Shown one piece after another: positions 1 through 11,172 of a stretch of 64,000 bases of DNA. Position 1 is the first letter of the stretch. Every line of letters starts with the position of its first letter. This DNA is from Talinum fruticosum. Lineage: Eukaryota > Streptophyta > Magnoliopsida > Caryophyllales > Talinaceae. The position numbers were made by a program, and so were the translations under genes. The notes beneath the pieces are model-generated. The model was not told the origin of the DNA, made no database searches, and saw only the letters and a program-made list of their open reading frames with translations. The stretch is from NCBI GenBank assembly GCA_021018815.1, contig JAITYX010000045.1:4092001-4156000 (forward strand). The letters run 5' to 3'.

Positions 1-1783
1 CATCTGGGGAGACTTTTCTTCTTTGGTAAAGTCTTACCATGTCTTGGGAAATCATGATATGCCCAATGAGTCTTCTTTCTATGAAAGCAGATTGATTGTC
101 ACTTACTAGAAAAGGGAGCACTTTCTTCAATCTATGACATAGCATTTTTGAGATGCATTTATAAAGAGTATTACAGCAGGCTATAGGTCTATAGTCAGCT
201 ATTGTGGCAAGGTTAGGCACCTTGGGCACTAGTATTATCTTAGTGGCATTCCACTGCTGAGGTAGTTGCCCATGTTGAAAGAAGTATAGTAAAGCTGAGC
301 ATATGTTATCTTTAATAATGGACCAACTTCCTTTAAAGAACTCACTGTTATACCCATCTGGTCCTGGGCTTTTATGAGATGGGATAGAGAATAAAGCTCT
401 TTTGATATCATCCTTGGTGGAAGGCCTGATCAAGGCTATTTGTTGAGAAATATTCTAAGTCCCCCCAATAGCAATAATATCTTCTTGTATCAATTCAGTG
501 GTCAATGCAGGGTCCCCCAGTTGTTTAGTATAGACTTGCAGGAAATGTTCCACCACTTGTGGGTATCCCAGCACCAATCACCTTCATCTGTCTTGAAGGA
601 CGATATCCTATTAGCACGGTCTTTGATCTTTAGAGCTTCATAAAAGAATTTGTCATTGGAGTCTCCAAGGTTTAGCCAATCATCCTTTGTTTTCTGGATG
701 TAGAAGCTTTCAAGTCTATCTTTCCACATATTAGCATCAATTTGCAGTTGAGCCTCCATTTCATGCAAGGTGTGATTAGTTAGTTTGTATTGGAGCTGCA
801 TGTGGATGTCCCCAAGTGTTACTTTGGCTTGAGCATATCTGCCTTGAATGTCCCCAAATTTGTCCTTATTAAGTTGTCTAAGGGGCCTTTGTAGGTTCTT
901 CAGCTTCTTATAAACCTGAACCATTATGCCCCTTCAATGTGTGGCTTCCATTAAGTTTCTATGATCTGGAGGAAAGATGGATCAGAGATTCACATGTCAA
1001 AAAATTTGAAAAGACTTCTGCCAATTCTTTGTATCTTAAAGAATTTAACCAAGCCTGAAGAGTGATCGGAAGCTTCGTCAAACAGGAATATCACTTTAGC
1101 AGAGGGATGTGCATTGAGCCATTGGCCATTGACAAGGATCCTGTCAATTTTAGAAAAGATGCAAGAGTTTGGTTCTTGCTTATTGGTCCAAGTATATCTG
1201 CATCCATTCCATTTCATATCATGTAGCCCAACATTATAAGCACAAGTTTGGAAAGTAGCAATGTCTTGGTGAGTCACAGGGGCCCCTATTATGTCATCCT
1301 AGAATAAGAGGTGATTGAAGTCACCCATCACCAACCATGGATCATCCATTCTAGATGAGATCCTGCTGATTTGATCCCATAAGTCATTTCTAACTTCTTT
1401 ATCATTAGAGCCAAAGACCACACAGAGATAGAACTGCTTGTTTGTGAAGGTATGAGTAATTTTGCAATGTATAAGCTGAAAAAGGATGATAAAATGTGTA
1501 CCTGAAAGAAATTAGGTAGCCACATGATCCATACCCTGGCCTTTTGAGCTTCAATGATGTTTGTGCAATGATTCCAATCCCTGAAGTTAGCAGTAACTTT
1601 GGGGAAGTTGCGTGCCATAACTTTGGTCTCAACCATGACAATCAATCCCACTTTATTGATGTTGCAAAAGTGAAGTACTTCCTTCTGCTTATTGGGGCCA
1701 TTGAGGCCTCGTACATTGCATGTAGCTATGTTATCCATGGGGTACAAGATCCTCCACCCCTTCATGTTCTGCAATTTTCTCAT
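1..1783 (-). pseudogene. LINE ORF2: endonuclease and reverse transcriptase, frameshifted and incomplete
   Basis: ORF2 of plant L1-like LINEs nicks target DNA and primes reverse transcription there. The endonuclease begins near 1,738 (NIATCNVRGLNGP) and continues to about 990 in another frame. That second part holds YTWTNKQ, IDRILVN and the SDHS motif, hallmarks of the APE-type endonuclease C-terminus. At 924-502 is the linker typical of plant LINEs (DDWLNLGDSNDKFFYEA). From about 435 to 1 the start of the RT domain is readable (KSPGPDGY, then DYRPIACCN and the NQSAFI block). The YxDD catalytic box would lie beyond the window. At least two frame changes and stops separate the pieces, so no full protein can be made. 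Family assignment is secure; exact ends are not. Confidence 0.85.
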
Positions 1784-2974
1784 GTGTTATATTCAATGGT
1801 GCGTGTGACAGGGCTGCATAAGTATTGCAGATTGTGGTAGCTTGCTCAGTAGGGGTTCTTCTCGTTGCACCCTGAGTAACAGAGGTCCAGCCCTCCTCAT
1901 CAGCCTGGTTTGGTAGTACTTGTTTTGGTACTACCTGTTCTGTTGGTTTTGGGGAGTTATTTTTGGGTTTCCAAACCCATTTTCCTTCTTTTCTCTTGCA
2001 CTGAGATGTTTCATGCCCATAATTTTTGCAATGATTGCATACAACTTGTTTCTATTCAAATATTACTTCCTAGCTTTGAAGAATACCCTTTTCATCCTCA
2101 AAATGGATGTGTTGCGGAATTTTATCCATTATTGGGACATCAATTAATACTCTTGCATATATCCTACTTTTTCCTTTCTTGAGTATTCCTGTCAGCCATA
2201 ATAGGCCTACCTAGAATACTAGCCATCTTGCTTAAGGATGAAGCCCCCCCAGTATTTTAAGTCCAAATCAGGGAATTGAACCCAAACTGGAATCTGTTCC
2301 ATTTTTTCCTTCTCAAAGTTCATGTGCCAAGGCCTCATGATAAAAGGCTTTTTGTCAAAATGGTAGGGTCCAAGTTGCAAAACCTGATCCCTAATCTCAA
2401 TGGATTCAAATTGAACCAACATAACTCCATTCTTCAGCATAACAGTCCTCCCAAGATTGTAATTTGCCCAGATTTTTCTAATAAACCCATCTATTACTGC
2501 AAATGGAGGAGAGGCTCCTAAAATATAGTGGGCTAAGGCCGATTCCCAGAATCTAACCTCAGAGTCAATGTCATCTACCTCAATTTTTGTGAATGTAATC
2601 TCATTCTCTACCTTGGGGGTATATATGCGAGTTTCTGACCCGCATTTCTCAATTTTGAGATATCAAAAGAGTCCCAGATGTAGTTAGTTACCTCATGGCA
2701 TTGGGCGTGCATGCTATCCTTTTAATTTCTAGACGAAATTTCTCCTTCAACATTTACGGATCTAGAGGTAGACCCCAGTACCCCCAAATCCCCGCTGTAG
2801 AATTGGCATGTGGCGTTACTGTTCCATTGTTGGGGGAGGAGATTGCATGTTATTTGTCTTCGAGGAGCCATCTGTAGGTGAAAATCGATGTTGTGAATCT
2901 TGTGTAGTAGCAGATCTGTTGATTTTTTGTGAAGAGATTGATGGAGTTTTCGTCGGCCGACCTCTTTTAGCCAT
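1745..2974 (-). pseudogene. LINE ORF1: DUF4283 / zinc-knuckle nucleic-acid-binding protein, broken
   Basis: The start is chosen at 2,974, where the frame opens with MAKRGRPTKTP, a typical opening for plant LINE ORF1 proteins. The DUF4283-like region follows at about 2,620-2,219 (RTVMLKNGVMLVQF, then FIMRPWHMNFEKEK and IPVWVQFPDLDLKYW). A CCHC knuckle, CNHCKNYGHETSQC, is encoded near 2,045-1,995. The C-terminal stretch (DEEGWTSVTQGATRR) runs on toward 1,850. ORF1 proteins coat the LINE RNA to form the ribonucleoprotein. The reading frame changes between the N-terminal tail and the DUF4283 part, so this copy is inactive. The stop is inferred and could lie within a few tens of bases of 1,745. 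Confidence 0.75.
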
Positions 2975-3031
2975 AGCTGGAGAGAGAAGGTCTTGTTTTT
3001 TTGGCCCAATGATAATTGCATTTAGATACAA

Positions 3032-4150
3032 AATTAAAAGTCAATATATAATACTCGTAACCAGCAGATTAAGAACTAGAGGTAAGACCTATTCTAACTA
3101 TAATGTAAGATTTGCTTTTCTATTCCGCAAGTATACCACTATAAACCCTTTAATGAGATTACTATTCTTAAAAAAAATAGAAAAGAAAATAAATATATAT
3201 GGGCATATTAAATAATTTAAATGTGAAAAAGGCTCCCTCATTTTACTTTCAAAGAAAATCTAATTTAAGTGTGACTAATATATTTCAAATATTCAAAATT
3301 ATGGGCATGTTCGAAGTTATATAAGAAAATCACAGAGAAATAGAAATATAAATAGAAATGAACATAAATGAACAAAAACAAACGAAACAATACGTAAATG
3401 AACAGAAATTTAATACTATAATTAAAATATTTTTTTTTAATTGTTACTTGCACCATATTAAATTCAAAATAACCCCTCTCAAATTGCTTCCCTTCTTTTT
3501 CTATCCTTTTTAAAATTCAAACTAAATTATTTTTATTTGATCAAAGATTGACACATAATTTATAAAAAGTTGATATATATACATATATATGCATTTATTT
3601 ACTAAACTTTCCCAAATATCATTATAAATATTAATATTTATAAAAAATAATGATTATGCCTTTAGAATATATAATACAAATCTAATTAAAAAATAAGTCC
3701 TTGATAAAAAGTTTTCAAACATTATGCCTTTAGAATATATAACACACATAATTTTTCCATCTAATTAGCTCTTAAACATATTTCATATCATTATTGTGCC
3801 ACGATAACAACCTCACAAGAGAATATTGAACTAGGTATAAAATGATTAATAATTTATATTCGAAATTTCTCGTTAACATGATCATGTTGTTGTATATTGT
3901 CTCATTAATATATTTTGATATTTAAATTTTTATAAGTGAATATTTTGGATTAATTTTTTTATTTCTATTTTTTTTGGTTTTTGGTAGAAATTCCAACTTT
4001 TGATATACTTTTATATCTATACGCTTATATAATGTCAATCTTTTCAAAAAGATGACATGGCGGTTTGAGAGTGAATTTAGCAATTTTGTCCAATAAAAAA
4101 TAATAATTTATCGAGAATCCAATTCCTACTCGGAGCTTTTCAAAAGGATT
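3032..4150. other. AT-rich spacer with no gene
   Basis: About 1.1 kb of very AT-rich sequence between the LINE and Copia-1. The only open frames are low-complexity Phe/Tyr/Leu runs, which I do not accept as genes. A 21-22 bp direct repeat containing ATTATGCCTTTAGAATATAT occurs at 3,653 and again at 3,721. No LTR, TSD or coding remnant was recognised, although the missing 5' part of Copia-1 would be expected here. Confidence 0.6.
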
Positions 4151-4396
4151 TGGAATTGTGAAGTTCAAGAAGGTTGAGCACGAGTCCGATTCATAAGAAT
4201 GAAAGGAGGACTGAGCCCAGCACTCGACTTACGGGAGAAAACCTTCTCCTCTTGTTTATAAAAGGAAAGAGTTTTAAAAGAAAGAGACACGGACTCAGTT
4301 TTCTAAAAGAAAGACTCGAGAATCGACCAAACCCAAAGCTATTCAAATCCGGGTTCCCAAGAGTTTTCTTCCTCGAGAGAAGGACAAACGTAAAGG
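4150..4396 (+). other. Degenerate gag-protease linker of Copia-1
   Basis: Between the AT-rich spacer and the protease remnant, base composition changes sharply to more GC. An open frame (4,174-4,434) is present but has no recognisable domain and lies where the basic linker between gag and protease of a Copia element should be. I treat it as decayed Copia-1 internal sequence, with low certainty. Confidence 0.35.
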
Positions 4397-4856
4397 GTGT
4401 TACGGGGTTCGTTAGAGGAAGTGAGAAAGGTTAGTTTGTTTCGACTTGCGGGTGGCTCGGAAAAGAACAAAAGGGCATTGGTACCTAGACACTCTGGATG
4501 CTCACGTCACATATTAGGAAATCCAAGAGTCTTTTCTAATTTAAAAGAGTACAAGGGAGGCAACGTAACATTTGGAGATGACAGCAAGGGCAAGATAATT
4601 GGGATAGGCAAGATTGGAAAAGGAAACGATCTAGTCAGCCCAGTATATCTTGTCAAGGGACTAAAGTACAATCTACTTCGCATCTCTCAATCGTGTGACA
4701 AAGGTCAAGAGGTAAGATTCACTCGGACCAACTGTTATATTTCGATGATACTACTAAGGAGACCAAGCTTTCGGGTAAGAGATAAGGTAACACCTACACT
4801 ATTCCTCTTTCTAACCCAAGTCGAATTTATCTTGCTTAAAAGCATCTCTACATAAT
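4397..4856 (+). pseudogene. Copia-1 retropepsin remnant and pre-integrase region
   Basis: The Copia aspartic-protease signature is recognisable at about 4,478-4,510, where a Trp-Tyr-Leu-Asp tract is followed, after a small indel, by SGCSRHILGNPRVFSNLKEY. The indel falls at the catalytic Asp-Ser-Gly triplet, so the active site is broken. Downstream the conserved GNVTFGDDSKGKIIGIGKIG and LVKGLKYNLLRISQ blocks are intact. In a live element this protease cleaves the gag-pol polyprotein. The open frame ends at 4,855 and the next domain resumes in another frame. Confidence 0.8.
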
Positions 4857-5755
4857 GATTCATGGACATGGCATCGTAGATTAGGTCATATTAGCATGCA
4901 TACTATTAAGAAGCTTGTTTCTCATGGTTTAGTTAGAGGATTGCCTAACTGTGCATTTAAGAAAGATAAAATATGTGAAGCATGCACAAAAGGGAAACAA
5001 GTCAAATCATCTTTCAAACCCCGACAACTGTTTCCACATCCAAAGTGCTTGAATTGTTGCATATGGATTTATGTGGTGAGATCCTCGTCAAGAGTCTCGG
5101 AGGTAAATCATATGTTCTTGTTATTGTTGATGCCTACTCACGATTTACCTGGGTGTGTTTTATTAAGCACAAAAATGAAGCCTTTAAAGAGTTCAGCAAG
5201 CTCTGCGAGAAAATCCAAGTTGAGTCTCGGACTCGGATACGGAGAATTCGAACCGACCATGAAAGGAAGTTTGACTACTCGGAATTTGTAGAGTTATGTG
5301 ATAAGAATGGCATCTCCCACAACTTCTCAGCACCAAGAACTCCTCAACAAAATGGAGTAGTGGAGAGGAAGAATCGAACTCTTGAAGAAATAGCAAGGAC
5401 GATGATGATTGAACATAATCTACCCTATTATTTACGGGCTGAGGCGATCAACACCGCAAACTACACATTAAACAGATGCCTCATCGGACCCATCCTAAAG
5501 AAAACTCCATACGAGCTCTACAAAGGGAAGAAACCCAACATTTCATACTTCAAACCCTTTGGATGTAAGTGCTTTGTTCACAACAATGGTAAGGATCACT
5601 TGACCAAGTTTGATGCTCGGTAAGATGAAGGTATTTTTCTTGGTTATTCATCTCATAGCAAAGCATATCGTTTTTTCAATAAAAGAACTAACAAAGTAGA
5701 AGAAAGCATCTATGTTGTGTTTGATAAGATTGAGCAGGAAAAACCAAGTAAGTGA
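4857..5755 (+). pseudogene. Copia-1 integrase
   Basis: The GAG-pre-integrase zinc region begins at about 4,868 with WHRRLGH and ends in CEACTKGKQVKSSF, giving the expected His and Cys ligands. After a frame change the integrase core is open from 4,982 to 5,623. All three catalytic acidic residues are visible in context: LLHMDLCG, RRIRTDHERKF and QQNGVVERKNR. A TAA ends that frame at 5,623, but the same frame continues beyond it ([18 protein letters not shown]), as expected for one disabling stop. Integrase joins element cDNA to host DNA. Position before RT identifies Copia. This domain is the best preserved part of Copia-1 pol. Confidence 0.88.
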
Positions 5756-5959
5756 ACATTCTCGGACACTGAAGCTTAGCAGAGATGATGATCTTGATGA
5801 AAATGACCTCATCAAGAATCAAATCAAAGTCACTCGAACGAAATGACTCGGAATAACTCTGATTCAGAATGAGACAAATCAAGAGCCAACTCAGACTGTT
5901 GAAGTTCAATCAGATGAACAAGCTCACTCAGAACAGATTTCTTCAACCTATAGATCCGG

Positions 5960-6900
5960 TGAACTAGAGAACAGGTAAAGCATTCAAATATGCTTCGAGC
6001 CACCCACTAGAAAACATCTTGTCCGATATCAACGGTAGGCTAAGAACTCGTTCCTCTGTACAAAATCTATGTGCATTCACTGCATTCATTTCATTAATTG
6101 AACCCAAAAATTCACTAGAGGCCCTAAATGAACCTGAATGGGTAGTGGCCATGCAAGAGGAATTCAATCAATTAGAAAGAAACCAAACCTGGACTCCGAC
6201 CAAACGACCTTCCGACTACCCGAGTCATAGGCACCAAATGGGTTTTCAAGAACAAACTGGATGAAGGTGGGTTGGTAGTTAGAAATAAGGCTAGACTTGT
6301 GGCTTAAGGTTACAATCAAGAGGAAGGAATTGATTATGGGGAAACCTTTGCACCTGTTGCGAATTGAAGCTATTAGAATCGTATTGGCATTTGCATCTAG
6401 CATGAATATCAAATTATATCAAATGGATGTTAAATGTTCTTTTCTTAATGGTTTCATTAAAGAGGAAGTCTATGTTGAGCAACCCCTTGGATTTGAAAAC
6501 TCAGAATTTCCAAATTGCAAAAAGCTCTCTATAGTCTTAAACAAGCTCCTAGAGCTCGGTATGAAAAACCGAGCAATTTCTTGGTTGAAAATGATTTTAG
6601 AAGAGGTCAGATTGACAAGACTCTTTTTATAAAAACCAAGGGGAAAGACTTTCTTATTGCTCGGATCTATGTTGATGACATAATCTTTGGAGCTACTAAT
6701 GAAATTCTTTGTCGAGATTTTTCCGAGTTAATGAGATAGGAATTTCAAATGAGTATGATGGGAGAACTCAATTTCTTTCTTTGTCTACAAATTAAGCAAG
6801 ACAAAGATGGAATCTATGTCCATCAATCAAACTATACCAAGGAGCTGCTGAAGAAGTAGAAGCTTCAAGATGTGAAATATGCAAGCAACACCAATGAGTA
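5960..6900 (+). pseudogene. Copia-1 reverse transcriptase (RVT_2), frameshifted
   Basis: The RVT_2 domain starts near 6,055 with the conserved LCAFTAFISLIEPKN and EPEWVVAMQEEFNQLERN blocks. After a frame break it continues with the 'VRNKARLVA' tract, where the usual Lys codon has become a stop at about 6,304. It then reads AIRIVLAFASSMNIKLYQMD and VKCSFLNGFIKEEVYVEQP, and the catalytic YVDDIIFGATN lies at about 6,669-6,701. The following MSMMGELNFFL block is present after another stop (6,739). RT copies element RNA into cDNA. The YVDD box is intact, but at least four lesions disable the frame. The stretch 5,756-5,959 is a degraded linker between integrase and RT. Confidence 0.85.
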
Positions 6901-7572
6901 GCGAGCATAAAGCTGGACTCAAACGAGAAAGGTAACGCAATGGATCGGATACTTTATTGAGGTATGATTAGATCTCTGCTATATCTTACTTCCATTAGGC
7001 CAGATATAATGTTTAGTGTATGTCATGCTCGCAAGATTTCAAGCTAATCCAAAAGAATCACATCTCATCTGCGGTGAAGAGAATATTCGAGATATCTTAC
7101 GAGAACTCGGAATCTAGGTCTATGGTACTTTAGAGACTCGGAATTGACTCTCACTGGATACTCGGATGCCGACTATGCTGGATACAAAGTAGATAGAAAG
7201 AGCACCTCGAGAGCCTGCCGGTTCGGGTCAATCCTTGATATCTTGGCACTCAAAGAAGCAAAACTCGGTAGCTCTATCAACCGCTAAAGCTCGGTATATT
7301 GCAGTTGGAGCATGTCTGTGCTCAGATTTTATGGATCGAGAAACACTTGAGAGATCTTGGACTTACATTCAAATCAATTCCAATCAAGTGTTACAATCAA
7401 AGTGCAATCAGCATCACCAAGAACCCGGTTCAAGCACTCAAAGACAAAACATATTGAGGTCAGGTATCATTTTCTAAGAGACCATTCTGAGAAAGGTGAT
7501 ATTGAACTTGAATTCATTCCTACCAAACTTCAATTAGCTGATATCTTTACTAAGCCACTTAGTGAGGATTAG
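6901..7572 (+). pseudogene. Copia-1 RNase H, frameshifted
   Basis: The Copia RNase H is recognisable from the YSDADYAGYKVDRKSTS block (about 7,150-7,205), then SKKQNSVALSTAKARYIAVG (7,243-7,310). It continues in another frame to KHIEVRYHFLRDH and LADIFTKPLSED, ending at 7,572. The catalytic Asp of the first block and the Ser-Thr-Ala-Glu-like region (here STAKARY, with the usual Glu replaced by Lys) can be compared with the family. The substituted Glu and the frameshifts mean no active enzyme. RNase H normally removes RNA from the RNA:DNA hybrid during reverse transcription. Confidence 0.8.
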
Positions 7573-8291
7573 TTTTGCTTTATTAGGAATGAGCTTCGCA
7601 TGATCAATGCATAATTATGTGCTTTTCTTAGTGTGATTACATTGCATGATTATATGTTATATGCTTTCTCTCTAGTAGCCATTAATTTAGTTGAACCAGT
7701 GATACTCGAGCTATGAGTTATTGTTTGTCTGCGGTTTCGTCACTTAGAAACTTCACTTAGTCGAATCGGATTTTAAGAAAAATGGACATCAAACTTCGAA
7801 ATCATCTCTAGATCGGTGGAGAAGTTCGAAATTTCTTTTAAAATCTTTTTTCTCTCTCTCTCTCTCTCGCGCATCGATCGGACAACTAGCCGTTGGGAGA
7901 CAAAAGCTGGAATTCTAACCGTTGGAGAGTAGAACAGTCACATCGGTCTAAGGCGACCATTAAAGAGTCTGGTTCGGAACGAACACCGAAGGATGATTCT
8001 TTCTCTATAAATAGCATCCTTTGTCCTTCATTTCTCTACTTTACTCTCTACTTACTCTCACTCTCTCAATTACTTCAACTCGCGCAAACTCCTTTTACGA
8101 TCGAAGAAAGTTTTTGTTGCTCACTAGCTAAGTGGAATTATTCTCAAGTAAGCACTCGTCACTCTCAGCTCTCTCTCTCTTTCTCGTTCTACTCTTTCAT
8201 TTTCTTTTACTCACTCACTTTCGTTGAGCTATTTATCTCTTTCTCTACTCCTTCTCAAAAGTTCATCTTTCTTCTCTTTTCTTCATCAAAC
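7573..8291 (+). other. Pol-to-env spacer of Copia-1
   Basis: Non-coding spacer between RNase H and the env-like ORF. It includes a (CT)n-rich tract at about 7,852-7,869 and a strong TATA-like element at 8,006-8,013. Pyrimidine-rich sequence runs from there to the ATG at 8,292. The open frame at 7,893-8,405 covers part of this spacer but only its end (from 8,292) resembles a protein of this lineage. Confidence 0.55.
8006..8013 (+). promoter_or_regulatory. TATA-like box ahead of the env-like ORF
   Basis: TATAAATA lies in the context TCTCTATAAATAGCATCC, 279 bases before the env-like ATG, and is followed by a pyrimidine-rich, leader-like stretch. The same TATAAATAG core occurs in the Copia-1 3' LTR at 24,765. 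This is a sequence match only; whether it starts transcription is inference. Confidence 0.4.
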
Positions 8292-9585
8292 ATGCCGAAA
8301 AGAGGTTCCCACCCCAATTTTCTTGGTTACGCCACCAAGAAACCTCGTACTCAAAAGTCGGAAGGCCCCTCCAATCCTTCAAAATCATTGTCACCCAACA
8401 TCTAACGTTGGATAACAAATTCTTCCCAACCACAAAGTTTTTGTGGTTGGCTCACATCAAATCAACAAGGGTGTACAATTTCCTCTGTTTCGGTGATTTC
8501 ATTTACCCGTAACTCCTCGTTTCGAGTTCTATTCTAACCTCTCTAGCTTTGAGGGTATCCTTACCTCAAGAGTTCAAAATATTGCAGTTCGCATCAATAC
8601 CTCTCTTCTCCATCGACTCTTCAAAGTCTCTTCTCTTTTCCTCAACAACAACCCCATACCTTTCAACGAGGTTGCTGATGAATTCTTCGAAAAATATGTC
8701 AACGAATTCCCGGGTCACGTAAAAACTTCTCCTTGACTCAACTCAAGTCGAAGCTCGTCTTCTATGCTTTCGCCGATGATGACCTTCTTCTCATAGCATT
8801 CAAGCAAAGAGAACCCTAACTCCAAGCACCTTAAAGCTCTTTATGACATTCTTGAGGGCTACGAAGTAGACCTCTTTCTTAGCAAATGGCGGTTGTGCTC
8901 GCTCAAATTCGAGATGAAGAAATCCACCCCGCTTCCTTTCGGGGCCCTTCTCACCCTAATCTTCAAACAATTCAAAGTTCCTCTTCCGTTAGATCCTAAA
9001 GCGGTTTCTAAGGCTGCCGTTATCATTGGCAAGAAAGAACTTCTTGGGTATTATACCAAGAAACCCAACCGGGTGTTGGGGTCCATAGCTCGAACCGAGG
9101 CCTCCTTCTCCGCCTCGGACTCGGACTCAATCCCCTCTCTCTCTACCTCCTCCACTGGTAGTGCCTCCACCTCAGGTGTTTCTCATATTCTTTCTTCTGC
9201 TTTGTCCACTCGCCATCATGGACAAGCTTTCCTCGATGTCCACCGAACTCAAGGACACCCTCCGATCATTTAAGATTGTTCTTCGATCTATAACCATCAA
9301 TCGAAAACCGCTCAGTCCCAAATCCGAGAGGAGTAAGACGTGTTTCTCGAGATGAAACCACTGGTCAAGGAGCAGAAGGAGATGCTTGAGCTCCTTTAGG
9401 AAAGGTGCTCCAAGGCGGCTCGAGATCCGGTTAACTCGGATACTTCGGAAGAATCCTCGAGTCCAGCCAAATCCCCTCTGCATGGGAAGAAGAAGAATAA
9501 AAGAAAAAGAAGAAGTGGAGCATGCGGCTGAGGTAACTCCGTCTAAGGAGAAAGAATAATGGGAGAAGGAAGTAGAAACAAGAGC
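8292..9585 (+). pseudogene. SIRE-type env-like ORF, first part (split by the Athila-like insertion)
   Basis: The start is set at 8,292, where MPKRGSHPNFLGYATKKPR opens a basic N-terminus. The body is readable across several frames: FYSNLSSFEGILTSRVQNI near 8,530, then LKALYDILEGYEVDLFLSKW, and LPFGALLTLIFKQF followed by KAVSKAAVIIGKKELLGY at 8,930-9,060. The pattern resembles the plant retrotransposon env-like / 'putative plant transposon protein' family found after pol in SIRE elements. A Ser/Thr-rich tail and a Glu/Lys-rich stretch (to about 9,580) follow. I saw no convincing signal peptide or membrane span in the intact part. The gene is cut at 9,585 by the Gypsy insertion and resumes at 20,070. 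Function is unproven in this lineage. Confidence 0.6.
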
Positions 9586-11020
9586 CGTTAAACCTCGTTT
9601 TTATCGGTTTTTAAGGCTTTATTTAACCCAATTCTGTGATGATTTTAATGATATTTATTCAGTTTTAGGTTAGATTTTGTTTACTTTCTCCTTATCGTCA
9701 CCTAAGCTCGTAAATCTCTTTATTTCAGGTTTATGAGCTTAAATTTGAGAGATTCGAGACAAATTTGTTGAAAAGCGATGAAGAGGAGAGTTCGGGCTCA
9801 AGAGGAGGCAAGAAAGAAGCCTCAAACACATCAAGAGACGTTGCATGGCCCCCTGTGCGAAGCTGCATAGCCGTGCAAATCATCAGCCGAAGGGTTTGAA
9901 GTCAAGGAAGGCCGCACGGTCCCTCAGTACTCATCTCGCATGGCCATGCGAGAAGCTGCGATTTGAAGTCGTGCACGGCCGTGCGAAATGGGCAGAGAGT
10001 TCAGGGTTTTTGCACGAGCCTCCGTGCAAAAGTCACACTGCTGTCCGAAGCTACGGCGGAATTTCGCACGGTACCCCATGCGACCACTATTTCAAGTTTC
10101 CTAATTGTAATTTTTAGGGATCTTTTTCCATAATTCTAAATTTTAGCTAGGGTTTTCGAGAGGCAGCCCCGGAGGAGACTCAAGAGCACTCATATTTGAT
10201 TTTCTACTTCAAGTTTATGTATGATTGAATCACTTCAAGTTTTTCATTCGGTAATCATAATTTCTTCCTTTTGTCTTTTCTTCACAATTTCTCTTCGTTT
10301 CTCCATAGCTATGTTCCCTAAATTTTGTCAATTGTTTAGTATCATGTTTAGGGGCTAATTTCTCTTCTTAGGTTGGGATTGATCCCTATTATGCCTTGAT
10401 AATCATAAATTGAGTACCAATTGAATTGTTCCATGCTTGTTAGGTTAGAATTCACTTCGTTCATCACTTTTTCATTGATTACCTCGAAAGAGGACTCTTT
10501 TGCTTTTATTAGGGTTTTGTGAACATCGAAAGATGAAAAATTACCTAGAATGACATTGTGAGCGATTAGAACTTCATTATAAAAATAATTTAGGTTTTAA
10601 TCGGGGTTATGAGATTCATTCTTTGTGATTTTGCTCTTTGTTAATCCTATGAAAATAGGTGATTAGATTGTGCAAGATTAGTCTTTGACCTTCGAAAGTA
10701 GGCGAAGATAGATTTAATTCGGTATCTCCCCTTTCTAAACTCGCTAGCATAGGCAAATCTCAAGCGGTATTCGATTCTGGTTTCAAGCATAGTAGTGTGA
10801 TTAACCCCAATCTAAGGCTTTTTACTTATTGATCTCTCATATTTATTTTGTTATTAGTTGAATCTAAAAACCAAATCACTCGTCGAACTAAGTTTTTACC
10901 TAGATTAGAGTTTTAGGTGGATTTAGTATTTGAAAGCGAGTTCCTCGTGGACACGTCCCGTACTTGCCGATTTCTAGCTACAGCTACACCATGCACTTGC
11001 GGTATATTATTTCTCGAACA
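9586..11020 (+). repeat. 5' LTR of the Athila-like element
   Basis: Starts CGTTAAACCTCG (ancestral TG inferred) and ends TTTCTCGAACA, directly before the PBS. It matches 18,790-20,069 over nearly its whole length from 9,739 on. Bases 9,845-10,080 hold a cluster of palindromic GCAC...GTGCGAA motifs. An open frame in that cluster (9,845-10,117) is an artefact of the repeats. Confidence 0.88.
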
Positions 11021-11026
11021 AGTTTT

Positions 11027-11044
11027 TGGCGCCGTTGTCGGGGA
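11027..11044 (+). promoter_or_regulatory. Primer-binding site of the Athila-like element
   Basis: TGGCGCCGTTGTCGGGGA follows the LTR end by six bases. This is the usual Athila/Tat-type PBS, commonly assigned to a tRNA-Asp primer. One base (T for C in GTTGCCGG) differs from the common form. Confidence 0.85.
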
Positions 11045-11172
11045 ACTTTGTTCTTTTGAGTACTAAATTTGCTTTTAGACTTGAAACTAGGTCTTGTGTT
11101 CTTGTCTCAACACCTATCTTTTCTTGATTTCCGCTTGATCCTATTTGCGCTCAGTATAGTTCTTGTTTTTGC

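Larger units (their letters stand above)
1..3031 (-). mobile_element. L1-type LINE retrotransposon, 3' part outside the window
   Basis: Read on the minus strand, this is a non-LTR retrotransposon in the usual order: ORF1 (nucleic-acid-binding, DUF4283-type with a CCHC knuckle), then ORF2 (APE-type endonuclease, linker, reverse transcriptase). The RT is cut by the window edge at position 1. No LTRs flank it. The 5' boundary is placed near 3,031, just above the ORF1 start, because sequence beyond it is AT-rich and has no recognisable coding content; the true 5' end could lie somewhat further up. Several frameshifts and stops make it a dead copy. Confidence 0.85.

Noticed and set aside
2695..3215. 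Plus-strand frames (60-135 codons)
   Set aside because: They are antisense to the LINE ORF1 start or run into AT-rich spacer, with no conserved content.
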